DNA from: Epiperipatus broadwayi
Lineage: Eukaryota > Onychophora > Udeonychophora > Euonychophora > Peripatidae
NCBI GenBank assembly: GCA_028023455.1
Contig: JAQFVV010007254.1
Location: 57,130-121,129 of the forward strand
DNA length: 64,000 bases
Direction: 5' to 3'
In this document: positions 23,731-35,606 of the stretch, piece by piece
Position numbering within the stretch: the stretch's first letter is position 1
How the letters are laid out: every line of letters starts with the position of its first letter
Notes under the pieces: model-generated
The model's database searches: none
Seen by the model: the letters and a program-made list of their open reading frames with translations, nothing else
Told to the model about the DNA's origin: nothing
Program-made: the position numbers and the translations under genes

Positions 23731-25524
23731 ATTCTAATGGTTATATATATATATGCAATTATAATCAAGAAAGATTGGCTGTAGTATATTTTGCTATAGA
23801 TATTATATTTACTAGTTTTATTAATAAATAGTCTTTTGTACAAAATTCAGTAATTTATTTGACACTTGCATAAGGAATTGTGTATGAAAGAGATAAGTTA
23901 GTATTGATTGTTGAAACTTAAAATATAATTACTGACTCTAGTTGGATTCGGTGGAATGATGAAATAGTGATCAAGATCCATGGATTGCAACTTTACTTTA
24001 GTCCAGAATTCAAATACCTGTATGCAATAAACCATTTGATTATTATTGATTTGTCTTGTGGATATCTTATTGTTACTATTTTTTAACTTTCTGAAAAAAT
24101 TTGTCATTATAAATTGAACTTCAGATCATAAGCATGGTAGATGAGTATAATAATATTTATTATATATCAAAGCATTTTTTTAATAAAATGTATTTCAAAG
24201 CAAGATTATTGATGTAAAATAATTAATAATTACAGTAAATAAAAAATTTAAACTTGATAATTTTAGGTTTATTAAGTGAAAAGATAAATCGTTTTATCAA
24301 CAATTAACAATGTGTGTTGCTATTATTTGCATACATAATTATTATTTTGAAAATATAATTATTTTAAAATTATACTACAATTAACTTAAAGTAATGGATT
24401 GTATTTTTTTAAATAGAAACAGCATTTAATTGCATTAAAAAATAAATCAAATTTTGCTTTAAGAAAATATTAGCTTTGTTTTATGTTTTTCTCTAATAAA
24501 AGCAAATTTATAATCAAACCTCATGTTATAAGAACTTTTTTATGAATTTCATTATAATTAGAAAAACTAAAATTGTCTTTGTAAATATGTAAAAAAAAAT
24601 ATTTCATTAATTTATCTTTAGATATTTCAATAGTGACTATTTATAATGGATAATAATTTTAGTTTTCAAAAGGTCAGCATTTTAAAAATAATTACATCCA
24701 ATAAAATTAATGAAGTTTTAGGTTATAGCAAAAGTTATCCGAATTATGCTAATACAATGTTATGGAATTATAATTTTATAATATTAAAAAGAAAAGAGCT
24801 GTATATAAAAATCATAACAATACATTTAAAAAAATCAGTCGTTATTTAATTAAAATGAACTTCCTTACCAACTGCATTACATCAAATTAAGTTATTAAAT
24901 TTATCTGATTTTTAATCTAATATGTATGTATGCATATTTTGTGCTAGAAAGTAGATTAAGTTAACTAAGCTGTAAAAGATTGGATGATAAGCTGTAATCT
25001 AAGCATATTTGTAAATTTTAGAAAACTAACATTATTAATAAGAAGTACTTACTATAAATAATTATTAAAAGTGCTTGTTTCAGAAATTATCAATTATTAT
25101 TTAGTTCTTATGCAATTTCATTCCAATATCAGCCTTTCAAGCTAATTGAGCACACGCCTTTTGAGTGTTAAATAAATGAATACTCTCTTCTTCAATCCAA
25201 GATATAGTATTTATATCAGGAATAAAAAGAATTGTAAATTCAACTTTTGAGCGCTTGGATGCTATTGTAAGAAAAGCTTATAATAAATATGTTTTGAATG
25301 AAGCTTAGTTAGCACTTGCGAGGACTACTTATGGTTTCACATTCATAACAATGAGATTTACATGGGTGGGTGCATATATATATATGAGTTTAATAAGATT
25401 TAAATATTAACGTATTGCTACTCAAGATGACGAAATATGCCGTAAGCTGGCTATAGCAAAGGATATTAATCTTCAATTTTATATAGGCATTTTTAACTTT
25501 TTGTTGTTTTATTCTAGTGGATTT
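23731..25524. other. Intronic sequence, nothing recognised
   Basis: Very AT-rich. A 67-codon frame at 24646-24849 is low-complexity and not supported. Confidence 0.5.
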
Positions 25525-25529
25525 TATAT

Positions 25530-25900
25530 ATGTATGCAAAACGTTTATTCAAATGTATTCAAATTATAGGGACAAACTGAATGCAGAGCTATTTACTATG
25601 GAGAGTCACATTCCAGTCCAGTCACAAGGCTTTTGTAACATAAGTATTTTATAAAAGAAATACAGACAACCTAGAATAAGTCTGTTTTCCTTGATCATCA
25701 AAATGTAATGGTCAACACATTCAAGTCCACAGCTACCAATATCGCTTGCATTGAGAGAAATGATGTCAAGTGCAAGTTCAAAAAAGCTTGGCATATAGAT
25801 AACAATCCCAATGCCATGAATAAAAACGAATTCTGCTTCCCCCTTTTGAAAAAATGGGTCATATAATTTGAATGCATTTGAATAACTTTTTGCATATATA
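25530..25900 (-). mobile_element. Small inverted-repeat element with an unassigned ORF
   Basis: Arms ATGCAAAACGTTTATTCAAA (from 25533) and its inverse (25862-25895) flank a minus-strand frame, open for about 85 codons and ending at 25606. It reads FQKGEAEFVFIHGIGIVIY, MPSFFELALDIISLNASDI ... CDWTGM. The composition looks protein-like (few Lys/Asn runs), unlike chance frames nearby. I do not recognise the family. It could be a transposon-internal ORF or a captured gene fragment. Confidence 0.4.
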
Positions 25901-26781
25901 TATTGTAGCCTTTGGTTTTAACCAAACCTTCCTGAGTTTGAAGATAGTTTTATTTAAGACAGTGTATATTAAAATTTTTCTCATAAAATGCATTAATTAT
26001 GATATAGAGTTATTTAGAGAGTACTAAGTTCAAGTCAAAATAAAAATTAAATAGATTGTCATAAAGTTACTTAGTACTAAAGCAAAATTCATTTATAAAT
26101 GCTTAAAAATAAGAATTGTTTTATTTCAAATGGTCAATTTAATAAGATTTAAAGATGAAAAACAGTCGAGGTTGAAAGTTTATTTATTAAAAATATTTTA
26201 CAGATCATATTAATAGTGCAGATGAATCAGAAAGGAATGGGGATAGAGTTTATAAAGTGAATATCCTGTTTATTTAATAAAGAAAGTGTCTGATTAAAAT
26301 CGTATCATTGTAGAAATAAATTATAACTATAAAATATTGAAAGAAAGTTGTATAGAAAAATCAAGAATCAATAAAAGTATTAAGAAATCGGTTCAAATAG
26401 AGTTATATATGTATGTGCAAATGCATATATGTAAAATGTATTAGAAAATTTTAATTATAGAAATAATCAATAATCATTAGGGATAGTTCGTGGTATCAGT
26501 GGAAAGCCTTTTGAGAGAACTATTACTTCGTCTCAATTTCATAGCAGTCAATTCCCATTCAAAATCTTGAGTTTAACTTTGGTATGCTATGTATTATTTT
26601 TTTATATTAAAAATTTTCATTTTTATTTTCTCAGGGGGATTTTCACGAGCGAAAAATTCAATAAAACCACGTGATGTCTACAAAAATGTGAATAGATAAT
26701 TTATAAAACAATAGAAAACAAACAATTAAAAATTGGATATAATTTGATTGACAAGAAGTATCATTCAGAAATTGAAGAGAG

Positions 26782-26835
26782 GTACCAAAAGTATTTAAAC
26801 TCAGCCATTTTTAAGGCTGAGCTCTTCATCATCAT
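26782..26835 (-). ncRNA. Degenerate hammerhead-like motif
   Basis: Minus strand: ATGATGA, a 9-bp stem II (AGCTCAGCC with GGCTGAGTT), TAAA in place of GAAA, then TACTTTTGG. The layout fits a PLE-type hammerhead, but C3 and G12 are lost. Confidence 0.3.
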
Positions 26836-27399
26836 TTTGACTCTAGAGGAACTTTGTTCAGGTTAAATTATCATTTTACAAATACTAAAAATTTAAGTTT
26901 TACTGTTGTCCTAGTTCCATTTCTGAATGAAATTTTAGTTAAAAAGTTATATTACTGTAAGATATGATTAGTGAGTAAATTTTTTATTGGGCATATATTA
27001 TTCTTCCTGAAGTTAATCATCATCATGAGTTTCTATATGACCGTAATCACCTTGAACCATCAGCAAATAATGCAGCATTGACCAACTGCAAATAAAATTT
27101 TACTTAAAGAAAATTGAGAAAATGCTGAACTTTGTGGATTAGTATTTCAAATGTTCACTTATTAAAATGGATGGATATAATTATTTGTATCATCGAAAGT
27201 TTAGAGAGAAAAGAATTTACTTTTTAATAAAAAATAAGTATGGAACTGAATTCCAGTATAAATGTTATATGTTAAATCCCATGTAAAATATTGTCTGGAT
27301 CATCATTGACTTGAAGTGACAATTAGTCAATGAGAAATAAATTATTAATGCAGAAAATGAAATATAATTATTAATTAAATCGATATACTACCAATCTAG

Positions 27400-28406
27400 G
27401 TAAAAGTTTACTTTAGCGACCACATCATATTCACCCTTTAGTTTTTAAAATTAGAACTAAAATATTCTAAAATCTTACGTATATGCTCCTATATTACAAT
27501 TACAGTAAATATAAAACATAAAAGATAATAAAAAAAATCATTTACCTTTTTAAGCATAATTCTGTCCTATGCATACTAGGAAGTTGGAGAAAATGGTGGC
27601 AGTGCTGTGTCTACTCCGGAAGGCAAATTCTTGGAGGTACAATGAAAATAAAGCTCTGCTGGTACCAGATTGGAATTTCAGCTTATGCTTCACTCTCATC
27701 CACATATTTTCAATATTCTGAGTATGTATGTCTTGGTCTTCAGGATTCACGAAGTTGTCCTGATGGACGACAACCGAATGCATATATACCCCATTGTTGA
27801 GTCTGCTGATGTCAGATTTGTGTCTAAATATTTGGCACATTCTTCACTGCAAAAATTAGCCCAGTCAATGACTATTTTTTGCTGATGCCGGTCTCATGCA
27901 CAATGTATTCTTGGGGCAAATTATGCGACTAAAAATACACTATATTTATAATTGTTCCCAGAAACAGATGACTTTGGGAAAATAAAGACCCCTTTCTGAT
28001 TGTGCTGCACTGGCTACATATTCTGCATTGTCATCTACACCCATCTATGCCTGCAGAATACATCACCAGCGAACAACGAACATCGCACTGTTGGCATGTG
28101 GCGTAATTCTTCAGAAAGTGTATGTCTTCTGCTATAAATCTAGATAGTTTAAATTCTTAAATTATAAATATAGGTAGTTTAAATTCTTAAGTTTCAAATA
28201 ATTTAAACTAATTATTTTAATTAATCTAGTGTAATTATTTCAACTTCTTTAAAATGGTAAATTTTTTTTTTATTATCTTTTACATTTTAACAAATTTTAA
28301 TGTAATTGTAATATAGTAGATTTTTGAATAATAATTTACTTCCAATTTTGAAAACTAGAGGGCGAACATGATTTTTATGATGTAGTCACTAAAGTAAACC
28401 TTTACC
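27400..28406 (-). mobile_element. Merlin-type DNA transposon with 8-bp target duplication
   Basis: CCAATCTA at 27392-27399 and 28407-28414 flanks a 1,007-bp element whose ends, GGTAAAAGTTTACTTTAGCG and its inverse, form imperfect inverted repeats of about 60 bp. The interior encodes, on the minus strand, a decayed transposase: IDGCRWQCR-like and IRKGSLFSQSHLFLGTIINI, then SLTGLIFAV.. and HQDNFVNPEDQDIHTQNIEN, MWMRVKHKLKFQSGTSRALF (27550-27840). The H..NFV.PE...HTQ.IE..W...K segment is the ISXO2/IS1595-like DDE domain found in Merlin. Stops in the N-terminal part mean it is inactive. An 8-9-bp duplication is typical of Merlin. Confidence 0.8.
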
Positions 28407-28749
28407 CCAATCTATGCCAAAATTGATGGAATATAATACTACAATTCTTTGAGAGAATATGTGAATTATTGGACTTCTCCAACCTAAGTTACCATGGTAT
28501 TAATCAGTAGGCCAGGCCAGCTGCTTGATGGCATTTTTTCTCTACTAAAATCACATAATTATATTGATCCAGAGCTGACTATTTTTTAAATATTTTTACG
28601 TTTTCTCTGACTTTTATTAAAATATTTTCCCAATTTGTCCGACTTTTGTTAAAATATTTGGTTCTCATCTGATCCTTCGTGTCAGCTGCGGGTGGCACGA
28701 TTTCTAATCAAAAACACATTAATATAATGTTCCCAGGCCAGCGATTCTC

Positions 28750-30640
28750 TATTAATATTGACTCTTTTTTTTGTTTGTTTGTTTACAAAGTTTACTTTCT
28801 TTCGTTTCTGAATTATTTTTCCCAAATAATATTTTTGACGATGGTATAATAATAGTTGTTTTGTTTTTTTTTTAATTTTTATTGACAAGAGGGTCTTTTT
28901 TGGTGTGTGTTCAAATAGTAATTTGTGTTTTTTTTTTTAAAATAGTATTACTGTTTTTGTAAAATTGGATTGCCGAAATTTAAGAGAGAACGGGTTTTTT
29001 TTGGATGGATCTTTAAATAATAATTGACGTTACTTTGATAGGTTTCCATTTGATTGCCGACAACAATTAGTGGGAGGGGTGTTTTTGTGTACGATTAAAT
29101 AATAATTTACGTTACTTTTATAGGTTTACATTTGATTGCCGACAACAATTATTGGGAGAAGTGGGTTTTTTTTTTCCTGTGTGTGTGTGTATGTTTAAAT
29201 AAAAATTAAAACCGTTACTTTTATCGGTTTACATTTGATTGACAATCGATTTGACTTCCTTTCGTTTATAAATTATGGTTTTGGTTCTACAAATAAATAT
29301 TTTTGACAATGGGACAATAATAGTTGTTGTTTGTTTAATTTTTATTGACAAGAGGGTGTTTTTTGGTGTAGGTTCAAATAGTAATTTGGGTTACGTTTAA
29401 ATAATAAGTTACGGTCTTACTTTGATTGGTTTACATTTGATTGCCGACACTAATTATTGGGAGAAGGGGTGTTTTTTTGTGTGTACGATTGTAGACAACA
29501 ATTATTGGGAGAAGGGGTGGGTTAACCATTTAAAGAATAGTAGTTTACGTTACTTTTAGTGGTGGTGTACATTTGATTGCTGACAATAATTAGTGAGAGG
29601 GGTGGGTGTTTTGGGGTGATGATTAAATACTAATTTACCTTCCTTTTATTTTACATTTGATTGCCGACAACAATTATTGGGAGAAAGGGGTTGTTTTTTT
29701 GTGTATGTTTAAATCAAAATTGAAGTTACTTTTATCGGTTACATTTGATTGACAACCGATTTTACTTTCTTTTTTTTTTTTTTCGTTTATAAATTATGGT
29801 TTTGGTTTCCACAAAACCTAATATTTTTTGACAATGGGACAATAATAGTTGTTGTTTCTTTCATTTTTATTGACAAGAGCAGGTCTTTTTCGGTGTATGT
29901 TCAAATAGTAATTTGGGTTACGTTTAAAAAATAATTGGTTTACCTTACTTTTACTACTTTACATTTGATTGCCGACAACAATTAGTGGGAGGGGTGTTTT
30001 TGTGTACGATTAAAGAATAATTGTACGTTACTTTTATTTTTGACATTTGATTGCCGACAACAATTATTGGGAGAAAGGGTTTTGCATTTTATTTTTTGTT
30101 TGTGTGTATGTTTAAATCAAAAATTTAAGTGACTTTTATCGGTTACCATTTGATTGACGACCGATTTGACTTTCTTTTTTTTTTCGTTTATAAATTATTT
30201 GGGTTTTCCCAAATAATATTCGCTTTGACAATGGGACAATAATAGTTGTTGTTTCTTTAATTTTGATTGACAAGAGCGGGTCTTTTTCGGTGTATGTTCA
30301 AATAGTAATTTGGGTTATGTTTAACTAATAATTTACGGTCTTACTTTGATTGTTTTACATTTGATTTCCGACAACAATTAGTGGGAGGGTTTTTTTGCCC
30401 CCTATATGATTAAAGAATAATTAATGACGTTCCTTTGATTTGACCATCTGATTGCCGACGACAACAATTATTGGGAGAAGAAGTGTTTTTTGGGCTATGT
30501 TTAAATAAAAATTTTAGTTACTTCTTTTATTTGACATTTGATTGCCGATGACAACAATTATTGGGAGAAGAAGGGATGTACGTTTAAAATAAAAATTGAA
30601 GTTACTTCTTTTATTTTTGACATTTGACGAAGGCCATTTG
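28750..30640 (+). repeat. GT-rich higher-order tandem array
   Basis: About 100-bp subunits with CATTTGATTGCCGACAACAA, TTATTGGGAGAAGGGG and T-runs recur many times. They are grouped in larger units of roughly 400-500 bp marked by GATTGACAACCGATTTGACT (near 29236, 29744, 30147) and GACAATGGGACAATAATAG. The strand is strongly T/G biased. No protein is encoded. Confidence 0.8.
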
Positions 30641-31230
30641 GAATCCTCAAACAAGCTTGCCTTTACTAAGTGAACATTTCCGTCGGCCACAATGAGACTT
30701 ACAAATGAAAGTCGAAAGATGTTTTTGGACCTCAAATCTGCATATATTTGCCGCACAATCCAATCTTTTCTTTCAGCAGCAGGATGTTTTTTTTTTTTTG
30801 CTGTAGAAATATTCCAGCGCCGGCTTCCGTGTCTGGCAATTCCCATCTCTTTTCAAGTTTTTCTGTTGTTTGAATTAGCCATCTTCTTGGTCTCGGAAAA
30901 TTTCTCGCTAAAACGTGACTCAAAGCGTGATCGTTTAAAAATTTTGGTACGCTAACCCACCCTAATTGAGAATTTAGGAGGCTTATAGCTTTACGAGGAA
31001 CAATCACGACACTGTTTAAATTGTTAAAAGGTAACAGTACATCAATTTGTCTTAAAAAAAAAGGCCCCAATGAAAATTTAAATACTTTTGACACGATCAA
31101 ATTAACACACCCTCGTACGATATTGTTACATCAAATACATAACACAGCATTACGATATAGTGCATGACACAAACAACTACGGCATTTTCCTCTGCTTTTA
31201 GCATCGGAAAAAGCCACACCGTTAGCCGCT
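30640..31230. other. GC-richer interior of inner transposon, overlapping open frames
   Basis: Minus frames of 110 codons (30514-30846) and 122 codons (30732-31100) and a plus frame of 87 codons (30692-30955) overlap here. Pieces such as LGWVSVPKFLNDHALSHVLA look protein-like but match no family I know. The base composition contrasts with the arrays on both sides. This may be a remnant of the element's gene. Confidence 0.4.
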
Positions 31231-31375
31231 AAGCCGAGTTAACACTCTTTCTAGATTTTATCGTAGAAAGAAAGACTTAACTCCGAGTTAACATTCTACC
31301 TTTTAGCATAGAAACAAGACTTAACTCCGAGTTAACAATCTTTCTAGGATTTATTTTAGAAAGAATGCTTAAAGG
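31230..31375. repeat. Cluster of CCGAGTTAAC repeats with hairpins
   Basis: CCGAGTTAAC occurs at 31235, 31284 and 31328, twice inside the near-palindrome TTAACTCCGAGTTAA. The spacers form hairpins, e.g. CTTTCTAGATTTTATCGTAG with AAAG (31248-31272) and TCTTTCTAGGATTTATTTTA with GAAAGA (31340-31365). This is a structured sub-terminal region of the inner transposon. Confidence 0.6.
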
Positions 31376-31659
31376 CTTGGGTGCGGCCGCGGAAATGGCA
31401 TATTTCTAAAAATTTAGCTAGAAATCACGCCACCCACGGCTGACATGAAGGATCAGATGAGAACCAAATATTTTTACATTTTCTCTGCCTTTTTTAAAAA
31501 TATTTTGACATTTGATATGACTTTTTTACTAATATTTTGACATTTTTGTAAATAATTTACGATATGAGATTTTATTAAAATGTTTGGACATTTTCTTTTC
31601 AAAAATGCAAAATAGATATTGCGTAATACAAATAAAGCCAAAAAAAATCTAATTATAGT

Positions 31660-32220
31660 CACTGTATTTTAAAAACAAAAAAGAAAATGAAAGTTGAAAA
31701 AGTCAAAAGTTTTGATCTTATTTTATTTTTGGGGGTGAGATGGGAGAATTACTTTGTCGTCACTGAGACAAAAGTTATTTTTGGTTTATTTTTATTTTTA
31801 AAAAAAGGTAATAAAAATATTGGTTTTAAAAAGAAAAGTTTTAGTATATCAGTGATATACAAATAAAGGTAAAACAAAAATTGCTGTATAGTCAAAAAAA
31901 AATTCACCATATTTTTTAACAAAAAAAAAAAAAAACAGCGAAAGTTGAAAAACTCAAAAGTTTTGATCTTATTTAAATTTTTTGGGGGGAGATGGGGAGA
32001 AAAAAGATAGAGACGAAAATTTTTTTGGGTTTGTTTTTATTTTTTAAAAAAGGTAATAAAAATTTGTTTTAAAAAGAAAAGTTTTAGTATATCAGTGGTA
32101 TACAAATCAAGACAAAACAAAAATCGCCAATTTTTTTAAAAAAAAAAAGAAAATGAAAGTTGAAAAAGTCAAAAGTTTTGATCTTATTGTAATGTTTTTT
32201 TGGGTGTGGGTGGCGGGGGT
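31660..32220 (+). repeat. Tandem repeat, three copies of about 215-250 bp
   Basis: GAAAGTTGAAAAAGTCAAAA then GTTTTGATCTTATT recurs at about 31689, 31941 and 32156. Each unit also carries a G-run with GAGATGGG, GGTAATAAAAAT and AGTTTTAGTATATCAGTG. It lies inside the outer transposon. Confidence 0.75.
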
Positions 32221-32987
32221 TGAGAACTAATTTGTCATCACTGATCAAACCAAGCTTATGATTTCCAAAACTATGTGCAACCTCAGACATTTTATTTGTC
32301 TCATAATTTACATGACTTTTCATGTGAGTTCTGGAAAAAGGTGCTTGGCCATCATCTTTTGCAATTTTTTTCACCTTCCAAAATTTGTAGGGAAGCCCAG
32401 TGATGGTCTTACAATTATTAGTATCAAATACTATGTCAGGTAGGGGGTAAGATCTTTAACTCGAATGCATATGACAACAGTTATGGCCAGTTAAATTCCC
32501 TACACCCTCACATCATGTGATAATGATCTGTTAAGTGTGCTTATTTGCATAGTGTTGCAAAGCACATTAGTGGACTGTAATATTTGTGTGCAATGCCATA
32601 CACACGTGCAACAGCTAATATGAACATGACTGTTCTATAGGCCATGAGTTTCTCTGCAAAAGCACAGAAATATTGGGCCATATCAATGGCATATTTCTGG
32701 ATTTTTAGCAGAGAAACAGTGCCACCGAGCGGCTGGCCTAGCCTACCGATTAGTACCATTACCATAAACTGAAATTTGTGTCTGAAAGAAAGTTAAGATA
32801 AAGCTGATTACCTTCTAATATAAAATAAAATCTTATTGAAGAAACATAAACTGTGTAAAGGAATTAATGATCTTTTAAAAAATTATTACTTCTTTGAATT
32901 GCAAGGATTATCTATGTCTAAAAAGTGAATCGCTAAAATAAATACCCTCTGAATTAATATTTTTCTGTTTAAAAAGTGTTTTATATG

Positions 32988-33090
32988 TCAAGCATTGGTG
33001 GTCGAGTGGTCAGCACAGCCTCCTTACAAGAAGTTGTCCCAGGTTAGTGGGTTCGCTCCCCTGCCGATGCTATGACACATGAAAAAAAAA
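32988..33090 (+). repeat. tRNA-derived SINE, copy 3, with 17-bp target duplication
   Basis: TCAAGCATTGGTGGTCGAG, B box GGGTTCGCTCCCC, CCGATGCTATGACACATG, poly(A). AAAAAGTGTTTTATATG (32971-32987) is repeated at 33086-33102 with one mismatch. Confidence 0.9.
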
Positions 33091-33102
33091 GTGTGTTATA
33101 TG

Positions 33103-35497
33103 CTAAAACTTCGAACATAAATGTTTAAATGTTAAGGATTATTTCAGGAAAGAGTTGATTGAAAATTTCCACGGATTAAGTATTCAAATATGTGTGCACA
33201 CAAAACTATAAGTGAGATTTGCAGCTGCAGTAGTATAAAAGACTTGGAGGACGATTGAACAAGAACTATTTAAGTATAATTTTTATTCATTGTTATTTTT
33301 TTTGTGTGAAGCTATATTTATTCAATGTGTTAGCATACGAGTTTTCATATATTTAAGTTTGGAGTTAACAAATATTTAGAGTTCTTTTTAGTTTGAGTTA
33401 GTATAAAATTTTGAGATATATCTTTTAACTACAAAATTATTGCTTTGCCCTAAGTAAATGAGTGAAAGATATGAATGAAAATATTTAGTGTACGAAGTGT
33501 TTAAAAGATCGGATTATTATTATTAAATATTTTATGGTAATAAAATAATAGTTTAATATGGAATGCATGTTGTGACAGAATAAAATAACTTGTCCCAAAA
33601 GGAGGGAGAGAAGATGATTTTTGCAAATGATGAGCATTTCTTGTTTTATTTTTTATTATTATTAAAGTTAGAGATGATTTAGAGTTAAATTGTTGGCTCG
33701 TGCTTCAGTGCTATATGTTGTAGATGTAATTTAAGTTTAATTTATCATATATGTGTGCGTAGATTGATGTAGGACCCTTGTTTGTGTGGTTGGTTAAAGG
33801 ATCACCACCCAGCCAGTGAAGCCGAAGCATAGCTCGCTCACTCAATAGTAAAATTTATGAAGTATTTAGAAGTGGTGGATGAATTTCCCATTTTGTTTAA
33901 TTTTACGCCGTAAGATGATTTCTTTATTAATAGCCAGAGTGCTTTGTGCAAACTCATTTATATTTGTATGGTTAACAATTAATCCTAGCATACCTTAACC
34001 TTAATGAAAAGGTACTTTTTTCTCTTATTCTGGATTTTTCCCAACACTCATGTTGATGCTGACTTCGTTTCCTTATGGGTGTATATTAGTTATGGTATAG
34101 TAAGAGTATAAGTTATGAATATTGTTAACAGGGTCGTAGAATCAATTTGCTGTTTATTTGTAAGTGTGGGTTTGAAAGTGTAATCTATTGTACTGAGGCA
34201 TTGCGTTTTATTTAGCTTTAGGTAGTTAGTTAAGAGCCACAAGAATAATTATAAAGTTAAGTATTGAATTTGAGAAATAAAACATATTTGTGTAATAATA
34301 AGCAGTGTGTATCAAAAATTCCAGTTTACAGCCAGATGATAACTTCGCTGGAATGGTAAGCTAATTAAAATATTACTCCTGTGGAGACATTGGTACATGA
34401 TTTACATGAGTATAAGTGAAAGTATGAGCTGTCTGTGTACCGATTCTTAACACTTGAACAGTCGTTTAATTCATGCTAGGGTAAGCAACTGCTGTAAAAT
34501 GTTTTAAATTTTAAAGATAGGTAGTTAAGGCATATTAAGTTGAGTTAATTAATGCGCGAATTACTAGCTCATTATTTTGTGAAGAATGGTCTTCATGATC
34601 AATATTCGCAACCGTAAAGTAAAGTTTAGAAATATATTTAAGAAATTAACATTTATTGTCATATTTAAAGGTTACGTGATTATTTAAAGCTAAATAGTAT
34701 AGTTACCTGTTCATAGAATAAAGTCACTCCACAGCAGTTGTAGACCCCAGTTCATTGATAATTGAATAATACTTTGTCCTATTACAATTTATCTGTATCT
34801 GCTATTTTTTTTGTTTTTTTTTTATATGGTTGAAAAAGGGGGGAAAGCTATGAGAAACCATGTAAATACTGTAAATACCTTTTTAGTTTATCTTTGTTAA
34901 TAAAATGTCATTTTTAAAATAAAAATTTTGTCTGTGTCTCAATGTTTTGCGGATCCCATAAATTCTGGAAATCCTAGTTACACACCAATACATTATTATT
35001 TGAAATTTAATAATGGTTTAATTTTATTATACTATACCAGGTAAATTATTGAAGAGATTATTTATAAAGTTTTATTATCCAATTTGATATAAGAAAAATT
35101 ATTTAGCACTGCAATTTCAAATTAATAATTACCGAAAATAAGTAACTAATTTAGCAACATTAAAGTTTAAGATTATTGAGTGATATAGAGTGTGGTGGGT
35201 GGACATAAAGTTCTTTCTCCATCCGCTGTATTCAAGTATCTTCCAATGTGAACTAATTAATTAAAAATTTATAAATTATCAGAGTGTTTATAGTACTATA
35301 CTTACAAAATTTGTAGTTAAATTTTGATCTTAATTGTTTGGAAAAATAGAGAAAGTGGACATTGGCTATGTGAAATTCAGCCAAAGTCAACTATGGATAT
35401 AATCATGGGGATAGTATTCATTTATCACTGATAATTCGCATTAGATTCGTAAATAAGAGTTAGCAAAGAAAATTAATCGGGAAAATAAAGAAAAGTG
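33103..35497. other. Higher-complexity unassigned sequence
   Basis: From about 33500 to 34960 the sequence is less AT-rich than its surroundings and free of the repeats above. It includes CCACCCAGCCAGTGAAGCCG (33808) and an AATAAAATG near 34900. It could be a decayed LTR element, but I found no primer-binding site, polypurine tract or flanking duplication. No coding frame is supported. Confidence 0.4.
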
Positions 35498-35606
35498 TTT
35501 TTTTTTTTTAAAGTGTCATAGCATCGGCCGGGACGCGAACCCGCAGCCCGGGCAACTGCCTGCAAGTGCAATGCAGTCACGCTGACCTCTCGACCAATAA
35601 CAATTA
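35498..35606 (-). repeat. tRNA-derived SINE, copy 4, well preserved
   Basis: On the minus strand: TTGGTCGAGAGGTCAGCGTG, B box GGGTTCGCGTCCC, GGCCGATGCTATGACAC, A-tail (35498-35510). This copy keeps the highest GC content and the best A and B boxes, so it may be the youngest. Confidence 0.85.

Larger units (their letters stand above)
28651..31476. mobile_element. Inner TIR transposon nested in the outer one
   Basis: AAAATATTTGGTTCTCATCT.. CTTCGTGTCAGCTGCGGGTG (28651-28706) is inversely repeated at 31419-31476 with few mismatches. Its sub-terminal stretch AATGGCATATTTCT...TTTAGC...GAAA...CGCCACC resembles the same position in the outer element (32686-32735), so the two elements are related. 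The interior holds a GT-rich tandem array, a GC-richer part (30640-31230) and a hairpin cluster. No transposase is recognisable. Confidence 0.65.
28496..32757. mobile_element. Outer TIR transposon (4.3 kb) hosting a nested relative
   Basis: The left end GGTATTAATCAGTAGGCCAG (28496 on) is the inverse of the right end ...CTGGCCTAGCCTACCGATTA (to 32757); similarity extends about 55-60 bp. The 8 bases before it (GTTACCAT) and after it (ATTACCAT) match at seven positions, a probable target duplication. No transposase is recognisable inside. A short frame at 32258-32443 (MISKTMCNLRHFICLIIYM...) is unassigned. Superfamily undetermined. Confidence 0.65.

Noticed and set aside
26640-26660. Promoter or polyadenylation sites from TATATA and AATAAA matches
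   Set aside because: Such strings occur everywhere in this AT-rich sequence and none is positioned by a gene end.
32258-32443. A host exon encoding MISKTMCNLRHFICLIIYM...
   Set aside because: No family resemblance and no convincing acceptor/donor pair; it lies inside the outer transposon.
33500-34960. A solo LTR or LTR retrotransposon
   Set aside because: TG/CA ends, a primer-binding site, a polypurine tract and a 4-6-bp duplication were not found; left as unassigned.
35521-35600. A functional tRNA gene
   Set aside because: A- and B-box-like parts belong to a SINE with poly(A) tail and sister copies; no cloverleaf with a proper anticodon arm could be drawn.
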